Positions 36,517 to 47,988 of a stretch of DNA of 64,000 nucleotides are shown piece after piece (position 1 is the first letter of the stretch; every line of letters begins with the position of its first letter). The position numbers and the translations under genes are program-made. The stretch lies in contig NC_061115.1 of the NCBI RefSeq assembly GCF_002878395.1, positions 212,224,779 through 212,288,778 of the forward strand, read 5' to 3'. This DNA comes from Capsicum annuum. Its lineage: Eukaryota > Streptophyta > Magnoliopsida > Solanales > Solanaceae. The notes under the pieces are model-generated. The model saw only the letters and a program-made list of their open reading frames with translations. It had not been told where the DNA came from and searched no databases.

Positions 36517-36863
36517 TTCATAACCTAACAACCATTTAAAATACACTGATAGTGGAAAAATTCTTTGTTGTCAATATGAACTGTGAAGATCTAATACACT
36601 GTCATTGTATTTTAAAATATGATAGCAAGTTCGCTTACGATTTTTATCAGGTTACCGACCAACATTTATCATACGTATAAACATCTCTTACACGGTATAT
36701 AGAACTTAAACTCGTTAGTATAACCAACATAAGATGGTACATTGATTACATGAATAACAATATAGTACCGCCAATGAACAAACATAATCATATTTGAAAC
36801 AGTTGAATCTGCAAAAAAATTATACTCACTAGTCAATTTGCAAAGTTCAGGATTGCAGCACGA

Positions 36864-39800
36864 TCACTCGCAGCAGTTTGGTTCGTGCTCTTTCTGCAAT
36901 TTCTCCCACAGACATAGTACCATCCTCGGATTCTGATAATGTGCAAGAATATAGCCTGATTCACAACCGGCATTGTAAAATCTCTCATTGTCAACATACT
37001 GTACTTTGTCACCCTTCCTCCTGAATTCCTCAACCCAAATGCCCACAGCAACATCCTCAAGTTTAAAAAGCTGACAAAAGATACAAAAACAAACAAAAAA
37101 GAGGACATTATCAACAAAAATAGCAAACAAGTTAGCATTTTGAGTGGATTCTTGACTTCAGAAATTTGTCTCGCGTGCTTCGTCTCCTCCTTTCTTTTTG
37201 GTTCAAAGGATACTATTTTATATAGCATCAAATAATATTACATTCATAGTTCTTCTATACTAGATAGTTCCAAGTTTGTCGGTGCAATTATATCTTGTTA
37301 TCAGTCCACACAAGTAGTTGTAGAATTGCTCTTGTAGTTTCTGGTCCTTCCATTTCTATTATTATTGTAGAGGATTAGTGGGTAGGAGTTCCGCCGTTCT
37401 AGTAGGGAAGAGTGCTTTGTTTGTATCTGCGCCCGGAGTTTCTTGTTCATGGTATTTCGGTGATGTCTATGATTTTGGATAGATAGTTTATAGTAGTACC
37501 TTGTGGGTGTCTTATTTCCATTAGTATCTAGCAGTGTGTTATCCCATCTTGTTGTGTGCTTTTGTATTTTCTGTCTATTATACTGTATATGTCCTGAGCC
37601 GGGGGTCTATTGGAAACAGCCTCTCTACTTCATCGAGGTAGTGGTATAGACTGCGTACACTTTACCCTCCCCAGACCTGACCCCACTTTGTGGAATACAC
37701 TGGGTATGTTGTTGTCGTCAAATACTTCAACTATTATATTATTTTTTTTGTAGTTACTGTTGTTGTGTTACTATCTGCTATTTCTTGTACTTCTATTACT
37801 TCTTCTGGACTGCTTTGGACTACTTTTCCCTTCAGCCAAGGGTCTACTGGAATCAGTCTCAGTACCTATGATATAGGGGCAATACCCTCCCTTTCCCCCG
37901 ACCCCACTTTGTGGGATAAACTGGGTATGTTGTTCTTCTTGTTGTTGTAGTAGTAGTTCCTAGTGTGTTTGCTTCAAAAACATTTAAAACAAACAACGGA
38001 GGAACTCTAGAAAGCAAAATGGTGCTTTTTTTCTAATGCAGTATTTTGCTTCATTCTATTTAGTCTGATGATGATATAAAATGTACTTAAATGAAGAAGT
38101 GGGGATTAATATAGACGAACCCAACTTGTTTGAGACTCAAACATACTTCTTGTGTTTTGCTTCTTCCTATTGATGATACGGATTAGATTCTTTTAGTAAG
38201 TTGATTATCTGTACCATTTTCTGTTAAGTCACAACAACAACAACAACAAGCCCAGTGTATTTCCATACAGTGGGGTCTGGGGAGGGTAAAATTACGCAGT
38301 CCATACCGCTACCTCCGAAGAAGTAGAGAGGCTGTTTCCGATAGACCCCTGGCATTTTCTGTTAAGTCACATAAGATCGAAATAAACAGTTCAACTATTC
38401 ATTTACTCCTTGAAACTATCTTCTTAGTAGTAATTCATGATAAGAAGGCAGAAAGATCAGGTCGAAAAGAAAGTTGAATTCTGTATCGCAACAATAAGAC
38501 TTGAGTATTACCATCAGTTCCCGTTCTTGATGGCCCTGAACAATGAACTTAGCTATATCTCGAGAAATAATATAACCTGGTCCGTGTGCCCATGGGGGAT
38601 AGGAGGAAGGAGGATATTCCTGCAGAAGGAAATTGTGATTAAAGAGATTGTATAATGCTAATATGAAAGACACGAGTTTAGAAATAAATACCTCGGGACT
38701 GATATACCACTTGTTGTCTTTATCCCTGTGGGGTGCAGAGTCGAAAGATATTCCGCCATATAATATACCATTAGGATCCTTTCCCTTGAGGCTAGATAGA
38801 ACTTCATCGATCCGTACAAAAGCATCATCATCAGTCTTCATAACGTATTTGGCAGGTAGGATTTTAACCTGCAATTTAATCAAACCAGCGTTTTAGCCAA
38901 ATATTCGTCAAAAATATATCTAAATAATACTACTAATAATAAAAGTTCCATATGAGTCTAAACCTATCGTCAACTAGTAGCTATCACCTATACGGATCTT
39001 TTTCTTCCATTGTATCCTATCTTTAGCTAAGTCTGTGTTGATACCAAGCAATTGTAGGTCTTTTGAGATCACTTCCTTCCTTGTAATTTTAGGCTTATCA
39101 TGTCCACTTTTAACACCTTCACTTACCATAGTTTCACACCTATGGACCGGTGCATCTGTATATAGACGCAGAACATGTTCAAACCATCTCAAGCAGTCAT
39201 CTCGCATTTTATCCCCAATGTGTGCTACTTGCACCTCTTGGCGAATGTGGTCATTTCTAATCTTATCTGATCTGGTATGACTGCATAAATGTCTTTGCAT
39301 CTGCATCTATGCGACACTTATCTTGTGGATATGTTGGACTTTAGCAGCCCAACATTCACTAGTTTAAGGATATAGCAAGGAATATTCTTATATACAAACC
39401 AACAACCTTTATATGTAGCCAAAAAGCCTTCATACACTAAATATTCTCCAAAATGAATTGTGAAGTAAAAAAAATTTTCACCTCACCCCAACGGGAGGAT
39501 CAATGATGTGCCCACTTACCGTCCAGCGTGACTCGAACCTTCAACCTATCAGTTGATGGAGGAGATGCTCAACCACTACTAGCGCTAGCCTCACTTCAAT
39601 TGGTGTAGTAAGACTTTATAAAGCTTTTCTGGGAGTGTATGTAATACAATCCTTTAGCAATTATAAATAAAAGAAGACTCAAATTTGTGGTGGGGCCCTT
39701 CCCCGGACACCGCGCATAGCGGTAGCTTAGTGCACCGGGCTGCCCTTTTTTAATTAAATAACGAATAAATTCAAATTTTTACTCATAAATACTTGAAAGT

Positions 39801-42100
39801 CCTTACACCCATAATACAAATCGCTATGGTCTTCAAAGCTAGCAAGCTGTAGTAATCAACAAAAGGTAATAATTGGATATCTCCATAGGCTTGTGCTTCC
39901 TTCCATAGCTCGAAATTGACCTGCCTATTTTTATCCTGCATTTGTTTTCGAAAGGACATATAAGTAATGATCAATTCCTAATAGAGCAACGAAAAACATT
40001 AGACAATGTAATTTAGCAACAAAGCTAAACAACAATATCATACAACTGAGATATCGTACTTGAAATAGATGGAGAAAATGAAATTAGTTACTACAATAAC
40101 TACTTCCAGTTGACTGCCGCACTTACAAGACCAATAAAAAATCGGACAGCTACTTCTCCTGACCGCACAGCTTCATATTGCATCCATGATTTCCTCAGTG
40201 CCATACGTCTCTCAAAATTGTTTCCAGTAGAGAAAACTCCAATTAACATGACAAGCCTCTTTTTACGAGTTGGTGGAGCTTTGAGGTGCTCAACGTCATA
40301 ACCCAAGTCCAAATCATTGGAAACAGGTAATCCTTTCGCTAAGATCGATATGGTGTCCACACCACCTATCACATTGACTCCACTAACCAACCAAGGTTCA
40401 AGTTTCTGCATTTGTAGAAACACAGTACTATAAAAGGAGTTATCCATAAAATTCACGCAACAGTTCCAAAAGATAATAAAGCTAAGTGATCTCGCTGAAT
40501 CTATCAACACTAACCTCTCTATATGCAAAAGAAGTCTCATGTCTTCCATTGACCGTCATATGGAACCCCTCTATACCAGCCCATAGTGTTGCAGTAAACG
40601 GATTACCCTCAAGAAAAGGGTAATTGGCAGCACCATAGGCACTAGAATTTGACACATTTGTGGACTTCGGATCGCTAGGATTGGTCGTATTTGCCGTTTC
40701 TTGTATATAATTTCGGAAAATTTTGGCGTTGCATTTGACTAGTCCATCAACTGATATATGTAGGAGACTATGTCAGATTACTAGGTTAGAAGGAGCATAC
40801 AACTTTCTCCAATATGCAAATGATGATATGACTTATCAAAGAGCAAAACAGGAACGATTCCTTTTCAAGCAAATGTTACATTGACGATTCATTGAATGGT
40901 TGAATTCATAATAACAAACTTTCGAAGACTTGAAATTTGTGGCATAATTCACTAAATGAGAACCATCATCATCGTGCCACGTGGGCGAACCCAATCTATA
41001 CCTATCTTGCTTCAACTGAAGCTGGTCACAAATCCTTATAGTGAAGTTCTAGTACTATCAGATAATTTTCAGAAAAGGGTTGCAATCTACTCAGAAGACA
41101 GAACGAATCCCTCTCTAAGTAAACAAGCGGTTTAGCAACTAGCAAGTAAGATCGACATTTTAGATAGAAGACTATCTCTACAAAGATATCCAAGATCACG
41201 TGTAATAGTTTCTTCCCTGAATGAACACAAATCAGAAGATCACAAAATGTCAAGTAATTCTTTTTTGAATAATTTACCTTTTATCATGTCGGTAGAGCCA
41301 TGATCAGGGCATTTTTCCACCTTACCCCATCCAGAATCATTAGTCCATGTATTTTGAGTGATGAGGGGATCCTTTGTCAAGTTCTCCCCGGGCAAAATTA
41401 CATTATAATTCAAAACTATAGGACGGTTTGTTTCCTCTGGAAGTTTTGAACCTACAAGCTCAATTTGAAAACTTTCTTGTTTTGCATCAGGTATACCGAT
41501 CACAGTAATAGATGAATCCTCAACTAAGCCACAAGGGATCCTGAGATTGCTCCCATCCCTCAATGTCGCGGTATTGAATGCAGTTACAGAATAAGGACAG
41601 TCGTCATTTTCCGTCTCAACTTGAGAGGCCTTACTTTTCTCAATAAACGAAACCAAATCTTTCCACGCTATAGCAGCCTCCTTAACTCCTTCAGCAGTTC
41701 CATTCAAACCATCTGATCTAGACAACAACAATCTCATTTTGCTCCATGCTAGCAATGCCTTAGACTCTTCCCTTGAAAAATTACTCAAGCAGTATAGATC
41801 ATTAAGCCCTTCGACATCAATAAGACGCGGTTTTTCCTTAAACGTAACTAGCTCTACTGGTTTTAATTTAACATCTTTTGGACCTTCATTAATGTCTGGA
41901 TGATCATTGAAAAACCCATAAGCTGATTGCTTTTGCGGAGACTCTCCCTCACTGCTGCCCGACTTTTCTACAATACTGTATGATTTTTCTACACTGCTGT
42001 ATCGAACCAACAAGACCAATGCAAGACCAATAATAAGAAGGTATCCAGCCCACTTCTTCCTTCCCACTTTTCTAGTTAATATATACTTCTTCATTCCCAC
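36864..42100 (-). CDS. GALT1-like: Galectin-domain beta-1,3-galactosyltransferase (GALT1-like), seven exons
   Basis: Golgi type II glycosyltransferase of family GT31 with a galectin-like lectin domain. Exons: 42100-41278, 40750-40515, 40405-40127, 39935-39807, 38868-38692, 38619-38512 and 37070-36864. All junctions are GT-AG and in phase (intron 1 splits a Val codon, the rest are phase 0), giving 652 residues. A membrane anchor lies at about residues 19-34 ([13 protein letters not shown]). The galectin region has L-R-I-P-C-G-L and [19 protein letters not shown]. The GT31 core has R-R-x-A-L-R-K-S-W-M, the catalytic DDD in K-T-D-D-D-A-F (about 502-504), and a C-terminal E-D-V-A-V-G-I-W-V. It probably adds beta-1,3-galactose to N-glycans (Lewis a pathway) if truly GALT1, or to arabinogalactan protein hydroxyproline if a GALT2-6 relative. 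No disabling change is seen. Confidence 0.93.
37370..37722 (+). mobile_element. RTE LINE 3' UTR fragment
   Basis: Plus-strand copy of the 3' UTR seen at 17460-17860 reversed: GTAGGAGTTCCGCCGTTCTA, TTGTTTGTATCTGCGC, GTATTTCGGTGATGTCTATG, CTTGTGGGTGTCTTATTTCC, then CCCCACTTTGTGGAATACAC and a TTGTTGTCG tail. No coding part remains. Confidence 0.82.
37830..37945 (+). repeat. TS-type SINE fragment
   Basis: CAGCCAAGGGTCTACTGGAA, CCCTCCCTTTCCCCCGACCC, CACTTTGTGGGATAAACTGG and a GTTGTTCTTCTTGTTGTTG tail. Confidence 0.78.
38227..38352 (-). repeat. TS-type SINE with duplicated target
   Basis: ACAACAACAACAACAAGCCC head of the tail, GTGGGGTCTGGGGAGGG, CCGCTACCTCCGAAGAAGTA, CTGTTTCCGATAGACCCC. TTTTCTGTTAAGTCACA occurs on both sides (38217-38233 region and 38355-38371), a likely target duplication of about 17 bp. 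Confidence 0.85.
38974..39306 (-). mobile_element. Second RTE-type LINE C-terminal fragment (intron 4 of GALT1-like)
   Basis: Minus-strand frame reads [29 protein letters not shown] and L-A-K-D-R-I-Q-W-K, matching the tail of LINE polyproteins but from a different subfamily than 17861-18142. No RT motifs. Confidence 0.75.
39466..39602 (-). repeat. tRNA-derived SINE in GALT1-like intron 4
   Basis: Minus strand: GAGGCTAGCGCTAGTAGTGG (A-box side), GAAGGTTCGAGTCACGC (B box), GGGCACATCATTGATCC and GTTGGGGTGAGGTG with an A/T-rich end. Confidence 0.75.
39686..39752 (+). repeat. Au SINE 3' end fragment
   Basis: GTGGTGGGGCCCTTCCCCGG, ACACCGCGCATAGCGGTAGC, TTAGTGCACCGGGCTGCCC and a T run. Confidence 0.85.
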
Positions 42101-42114
42101 TTTAACTCAGCCTA

Positions 42115-42400
42115 TACTTAACTAGTGCTTCACTAGAGGTCTCGTGTTCAAGCCCTCAATATGGAGTCCCCCCTACTTAACTAGTGCTCCACCAGAGGTC
42201 TCGCGTTCAAGCCCTCGATATGGAGTCCCCCTACTTAACTAGTGCTCCACTAGACGTCTCGTTTTCAAGCCCTCGATATGGAGTCCCCCTTCATTAGGGA
42301 GCGCTTTAGTGCTTTACCCCTAATGTGAGACTTTTCGACGTGAATCTGGATTTAGTCAGACCCCAATATGGGGTACCAGAAACTAGTGTTCCACCAACAC
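42115..42400 (+). repeat. SINE with a triplicated ~60-bp head, in GALT1-like leader region
   Basis: CTTAACTAGTGCTCCAC-AGAGGTCTC-GTTCAAGCCCTC-ATATGGAGTCCCC occurs three times in tandem (about 42117, 42177, 42235), each with a pol III B-box-like GTTCAAGCC. It is followed by one body, ATTAGGGAGCGCTTTAGTGC, GACGTGAATCTGGATTTAGT, CCCCAATATGGGGTACCAGA. It lies 15-300 bp upstream of the GALT1-like ATG. Confidence 0.85.
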
Positions 42401-42494
42401 CCAAGAACTGAAAAACCTGAATGTTCACTTAAGCCCAACATTGAAATCTTCACATAACGCAGCTAATTTATGCAGATTCTAACATTCTTGAAAA

Positions 42495-43150
42495 CTAAGA
42501 AAATCAACTTTCTGGCTTTCTTTCTTTTTCTGTACTACTTTCTATTACAGTGAAATGAACTTCAGAAAGCTAAAAAGTCCAGACTTTTCAAGAAAATGGG
42601 GGAAAAACAAATGCTGGTAAAGATCAATAATCAAAATAATAAGAACTAAATTAACCAAAAAATCAACTTTCTACCTCTATTTTCTTCTGTAATTCTTTCT
42701 TTTACAGTGAAATGAACTTTAAAGTAAAAAAGTTCAGATTTTTCAAGAAAATGGGAAAAAACAAAAGCTAGTAAAAGCAAACCAATAAGCATTAAAATTA
42801 ACCAAAAAATTCAACTTTCTACCTCTATTTTCTAATGTTCTTTCTTGTTTACACTAAAATGAACTTCAAAAAGTAAAAAAAAGTTCAAATTTTTCAATAA
42901 AATGGGGGAAAAAAAAAACAAAGATGGCAAAGATCAATAAGCACTAAAATTAACGAAAAAGCAACTTGATAAGCACTAAAATTAACCAATAAAATAAACT
43001 TTCTGCCTTTTTTTTCTTTGTACTTCTTTGTTTTACAGTGAAATGAACTTCAGAAAGTAAAAAATTTGAAGCTTTTATTTTTTTTCATAAACTGGTGAAA
43101 ATAAATTGATAAAGATCAAGAAGCCAAACAATAAGCAATAAAAATTAACT
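42495..43150. repeat. ~150-bp tandem repeat, four copies, upstream of GALT1-like gene
   Basis: Each unit has TCAACTTTCTACCTCTATTT, TTTACAGTGAAATGAACTTC, AAAAAGTTCAGATTTTTCAA-AAAATGGG and TAAGCACTAAAATTAACC. The GTGAAATGAACTT core is at about 42551, 42708, 42857 (ACTAAAATGAACTTC) and 43038. Probably within the promoter/5' UTR or a leader intron of the minus-strand gene. Confidence 0.88.
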
Positions 43151-43666
43151 AAGCCTCTGGATCTGCACAGGGGGGAAAACAAGATTTTCTTGATTTTAGT
43201 GAATAAAATGAAGAGAATTTATGAATATTTGAGAATATTAGGAAGGTGTTTGAGTTTTTACTTCTCTTCATTTGGCAGAATCAAAATTTTTATTGACGGA
43301 ATTTAAAAGTAAATTCTAAAATATTTATCGATGGAATTTAGAAGTAAATATACAATTAATATAAACTTATTGAAGGCGTCTTAAATATATATTAAAAAAT
43401 CTTTTTAATTGTATAAAAATAGTACTAGTATAATTTTTCATTTGAAAGAATTCATCCCCTGCCTTTAAAAATAGAGAGGGAACTATAATATCAAAAATCG
43501 AATTCTCACTAAGTTGAAAATTTAGATGATCAAATCACAGCTATCAATGTTTTTTTTTTTAAAAAAAAAAAAACTTAATTCCAACATTATATGGTTTAGT
43601 TAATTATTGTTATGTGTTTACCCAAACAAAAAATTATCTTTATGTTTCTAATTGTTGTATAGTAGG
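43151..43666. other. Probable promoter side of GALT1-like gene and intergenic DNA
   Basis: AT-rich with a T11/A12 junction at about 43550-43575. No gene seen and no clear TATA could be assigned. Confidence 0.35.
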
Positions 43667-43671
43667 CTTGT

Positions 43672-43772
43672 TGTTAAGAAATATGGGATGCCATATGGCT
43701 TCCTTTGCTTTGGCTTCTTGCCAAGTAGTACTCCACTTCATTATATTATTGATTACTTATAAATTTATAACA
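43672..43772 (+). repeat. 5' LTR with internal deletion
   Basis: Matches both ends of the 3' LTR but lacks about 120 bp of its middle, including TATAAATAGCC. The junction falls at CTCCACyTC, a motif that occurs at both ends of the missing segment in the 3' LTR. Confidence 0.88.
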
Positions 43773-43849
43773 TGTTATTAATATGAATTTCTGTAAAAAA
43801 AATTTCAATGATATTTAAAAGTTAGTATTTATTTTCTTAAATAATGTCT

Positions 43850-44850
43850 AATATTTCCAAATACGAATTTAGTATCCTAGATATATCGGGCAAAACTTAT
43901 ATGTCCTGAGCACTAGATGTCGAAATATATTTAAATGCAATGGATTTGACAAACACCATAAAATACGATAATAAGGCAACAAATCAAGACGAGGCCAAGA
44001 TCATGATATTTCTTCGTCATTATCTTGACGAAGGTTTAAAAATGGAATACCTCACAATTAAAGATCCTCTTATATTGTGGAACAACTTAAAAGAAAGATA
44101 CAACCACTTGAAGATGATCATCTTTTCACAAGCTCGTTATGAATGAACTCATTTGAGGTTGCAAGATTTTAAAAATATAACTGATTATAATTCTGCGATG
44201 TTTATAATTAAATTGCAGTTTAATTTATGCGGGGAAGATATCACGGATCACGACATGTTAGAAAAAACATTCTCTACTTTTCTCGCTTTGAGTATGCTCC
44301 TGCAGCAGTAGTACCAAGAAATGAAATTTAAAAGATATTCTGAATTAATTTCTCATCTTCTTGTTACTGAACAACATATTGATCTTTTAATGAGAAATCA
44401 TGAAAGTCAACCTGCTGGTACTGCTCCATTCCCTGAAGTGAATGCTGCAAATTTTCACTCAACCAGATACGAAAGAATTTCTGACCCCATTCGTGGTCGT
44501 GGTCGTGGTCGAGGCCGTGGCCATTGAAGATATCTTAATCAGGGTGATCGCCTTGCAATAAACAATAACCCTCAGCATCATCAGTGCAAAAAGAAGGGTG
44601 AAGCTCCTAAAGCAGAGCGTCAAGGACGAACTCTGAAAGTGAATGTTATCGATGCGGAGGAAAGAGGCCCTGGTCGCGTACTGTCGTACGCCAAAGCATA
44701 TGGTGAAACTTTATCAGGCATCTCTTAAGAAACCAGATAATGATGTTGAAGCAAACTTCCTCTATGAAGATAATGTTGAGCCCATGAATTTAGATGTCTC
44801 AGATTTCTTTACAATTCCGAAGGATATGTTAATCATCCTGTAGATGATGA
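43850..44850 (+). pseudogene. Degenerate Copia Gag
   Basis: Frames include L-D-I-S-G-K (43885), I-M-I-F-L-R-H-Y-L-D-E-G-L-K-M-E-Y-L (44000-44055), D-P-L-I-L-W-N-N-L-K-E-R-Y, Y-S-E-L-I-S-H-L-L-V-T-E-Q, a G-R-G-R-G-R run (44495-44520) and a zinc-knuckle remnant with C-Y-R-C-G-G (44643-44660, alternate frame). Broken by at least four stops or shifts. Confidence 0.85.
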
Positions 44851-45039
44851 ATATGAAAGAGTCTGATTGTTTTATTTTCCTATTTAGTTGTATTAGTTTA
44901 TATTTCTGTTAATAGTATCTCACTAATCTTGTAAATAAATAAAGGTTGTGTAATACGTTATGTGCTACTAATACTATAATGTTTACTTTGTTTATATTTT
45001 CATCTTGAAGAATATATGAATATTCCTAAAGTAGAAAAT

Positions 45040-45600
45040 CATAAATTTACCCCTGAAGAAGTAAATCTGAAATTAAAGATATGATAGAGAAAATTTTTTA
45101 CAGCTATATGTACACCTCGATTTGCTCCTGAAATAGCAAAATATTGACAGAAGTCCTAAGGTATCATAGTTTGATATACTTAAGGCACGTTGTAATAATT
45201 ATATTTCATTCTCGAAGAAAGAAAACTTTTGATAAATTATTAATCATATTTTATTCTCAAGAAATGAGAATTTTTGACAAATATTACAATTACAGATCCA
45301 TTCCTTGAGGTGAATGTGATATTTAGTAAGGTATATGAATGCACACTTAAATGTGAAAATCGCATTCAGAAGGAGTAGAATGAATTATTCTAAAATTTAC
45401 TCCCGGAGTAGTAAATCTGAAATTTATCTTAAATTTACCCCTGAAATAATAGAACCTTGAAGTTTACTTCTAGAATAGTAAATCCGATATTTACTCCTGA
45501 AAAAGTAAATCTGATATTTACTTCCAAAGTAGTAAGATTGTGCAATAATAAAATCTTGCAAACTACCCTTGAAATAGTAGACCTTTTACTCTAGCAAATA
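45040..45600 (+). repeat. Array of ~26-bp hairpin units inside Copia element
   Basis: TTTACTCCTGAAGTAGTAAAT-like units occur at about 45048 and consecutively at about 45400, 45441, 45466, 45491, 45517 and 45570. Each is a dyad TTTACT...AGTAAA. Confidence 0.8.
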
Positions 45601-46869
45601 ACTCATGCCATGATAAATTTGGAGTTTACAAGTTTAAATAATTTTCTTTATTGCGTGAATGATTTTGTCATCCTGAAAATGAGCATATTGAGTTTTAGAC
45701 ATATAATGAAGAACTAAAAGATTCTTCAAGGAATATTACTTGTTCTCATGATAAGTTAAATTGAACCAGCTAATGTTGAGATTGAATTTCCTAAATTATG
45801 AAAAACGTAAAAGGTGAATAAGGACCCATTCACCAGTCATTTGATATGATGCATCCATACGATGGTCACATGTACGTTTATTGTCAACCTACAGTTTGAC
45901 ATTCATAAAGTTATCTTCTCAATTAAATTGAGTCAAGGGCATAATATTCAGATAATATAGTGAAGACAACTGATATTGATAAATGTTGGTTATATTTAAA
46001 TTGGTTTAGCATTGAATGCCTCATATAAATAGCTAAACCATTATTTATGAGAATAAAGATGAAAAGTATTAGTCTGAAATATATATTGCATGCAATAGCA
46101 CTTGCGTGTATTATACCAATAAATTCTGATCAATTCTTCCCTCTCAATTGGTTCAGGATCAGGAACCATATATTTTTCATCTAATAGCTTTTTGATATGC
46201 GGTATACAATTAATAAATATGTCATGATTCACAAAGATGAATTCTCCAAAGTAGATTGGAGTATATGTAGTTTACCTAACATAAGGGGGATCATAAGCAA
46301 CTGAGAAATATATGTTAAGAATTATTGTTAGTACGATCCTCATTTAAAAGATAATTCTAGTCAAACGTCAGAAGCATTTGCTGACCCATAATTGATTTTA
46401 TATTTAGCTGCAGATGCTCATACTATATGTCCCTGAAGGATAGAATCTATAATATGCATGAAGCATGATAGATCAATCGGTTCCAAATAAAATAATCCTA
46501 GAAAAGAAAATGGAGCAAATGGCCATAATAAAGAGGCAATAGGCTCTAGAAAAGCGACCACATAACGCTTCGTGAAATCTCCAGAAGAGGTACAAGTACC
46601 TGAAAATAATGAAGTGATGAGATCTCTATAAATTATGTCGTAATGTGAACCGATATAATGATATATCATCGACAATATCTTTAGTACAATAACGCGCAAT
46701 ATTGTATAATATTATGAGGATCTGAATTCTACGTTTATTTAAGCATGCTGATGTATAAATAGTTATCAGGTGGAATATGCTTCTTGGTAAGCATAAGGTT
46801 TATTTGGCCTGTAGCCCTGACACTAGAAGATGTCATGTACTTACTATAGAATGGTACACTTGATAATAA

Positions 46870-47270
46870 AGTTTAGATGAGAATTTCAGAAGGCTTAAAG
46901 ATCCCTGAAGCATATAATTCAAAGTCTTGGAAATTATATTCAATCAGATTACAAAGATCATTTTACGATCTAAAACAATCAGGGTGTATGAGTTATAATC
47001 GCCTTAGTGAGTACTTGATAAACTAAGGTTACATAAATAATGTCATTTGTCCTTATATTTTCATTAAGAAAATGACATCAAGTTTGTAATAATCGTTGTT
47101 TGTATGGATGACATAAATTTCATTGAAACTCTAGAAGAGGTCCAAAAAGGCAATTGAATATCTAAAGAAAGAATTCGAAATGAAAGATCTTAAAAAGACA
47201 AAGCTTTGTCTTAGTCTACAGATTGAACATTTAATAGACGGGATTCATCCACCAGTCTGCCTATACTGAG
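46870..47270 (+). pseudogene. Degenerate Copia reverse transcriptase
   Basis: Translates (with stops) to A-Y-N-S-K-S-W-K-L-Y-S-I-R-L-Q-R-S-F-Y-D-L-K-Q-S-G, Y-I-N-N-V-I-C-P-Y-I-F-I-K-K and A-I-E-Y-L-K-K-E-F-E-M-K-D-L-K-K-T-K. The catalytic Asp pair is lost and several stops interrupt the frame. Confidence 0.85.
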
Positions 47271-47562
47271 AATGTAATAAAATAATTTTACACGGACAAA
47301 GGACATTCATTAAATACTCTAATGATTGTTTGATCACTTGAAGTAAGTAAAGATTCATTTCGACCTCTAAAAAGGGTGAAAAAATTCTTGATCGTGAAGT
47401 ATTATATCTCAATGATATTGGTACACTTATGTAACTTGCTAATAGCGCAAGGCGTCATATATCTCATTCTGTTATTTGATAGCTAGGTACAATTCTTCTC
47501 TTTCATGTAGATATTGAAACGGAGGTAAACATATATTCCGATATCTAAAGGGGCATATTGAT

Positions 47563-47988
47563 ATGAGTCTATTTTATATTGAAAAAGCTAGTCCAGATCT
47601 TGTTGGTTATGCAGATGCTGGTTATTTATCTGAACCAAATAAAGCAAGATCTCAAGCAGGCTATGTGTTTACATACAGAGGTACTGCTATGTCATCGCGC
47701 TCTACAAAACAGTCTATCGTTGCCACTTCTTCAAATCATGCTGAGATAATAGCTATTCATGAGGCAATTAGAGAATGCATATGCCTGATGTCAGTGATAC
47801 ATTCCATCAAAGAGAGATATGGCCTACAGCTTGATACCAAGATACTCACAGTCATATTTGAAGACAATGCAGCATGCACAACTCAATTAAAAGAAGGCTT
47901 TATAAAGGGAGATAGAACGAAGTGCATCTCGCCAAAGTTCTTCTTCACACATGATCTCCAGAAGAATGAGGATATTGATGTACAATAA
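47563..47988 (+). pseudogene. Copia RNase H remnant
   Basis: 141-codon open stretch: D-L-V-G-Y-A-D-A-G-Y-L, S-T-K-Q-S-I-V-A-T-S-S-N-H-A-E, E-D-N-A-A-C, F-I-K-G-D-R-T-K, I-S-P-K-F-F-F-T-H. These are the RNase H Asp-Glu-Asp blocks of Copia. The frame stops at 47986, where relatives continue; the rest (N-P-A-D-L-F-T-K-S-L-P) follows at 48003-48035 out of that ORF. Confidence 0.88.

Larger units (their letters stand above)
37071..38511 (-). other. Intron 6 of GALT1-like gene with LINE/SINE inserts
   Basis: 1441-bp intron holding a plus-strand RTE LINE 3' end (37370-37722), a SINE-like end (37830-37945) and a minus-strand SINE (38227-38352). Confidence 0.88.

Noticed and set aside
45395..45590. 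CRISPR-like short regularly spaced repeats
   Set aside because: Units are contiguous, degenerate, hairpin-forming and inside a plant retrotransposon; there are no unique spacers or cas genes.
46418..46699. 93-residue minus-strand ORF
   Set aside because: Antisense to degenerate integrase/RT sequence of the Copia element; no independent domain.
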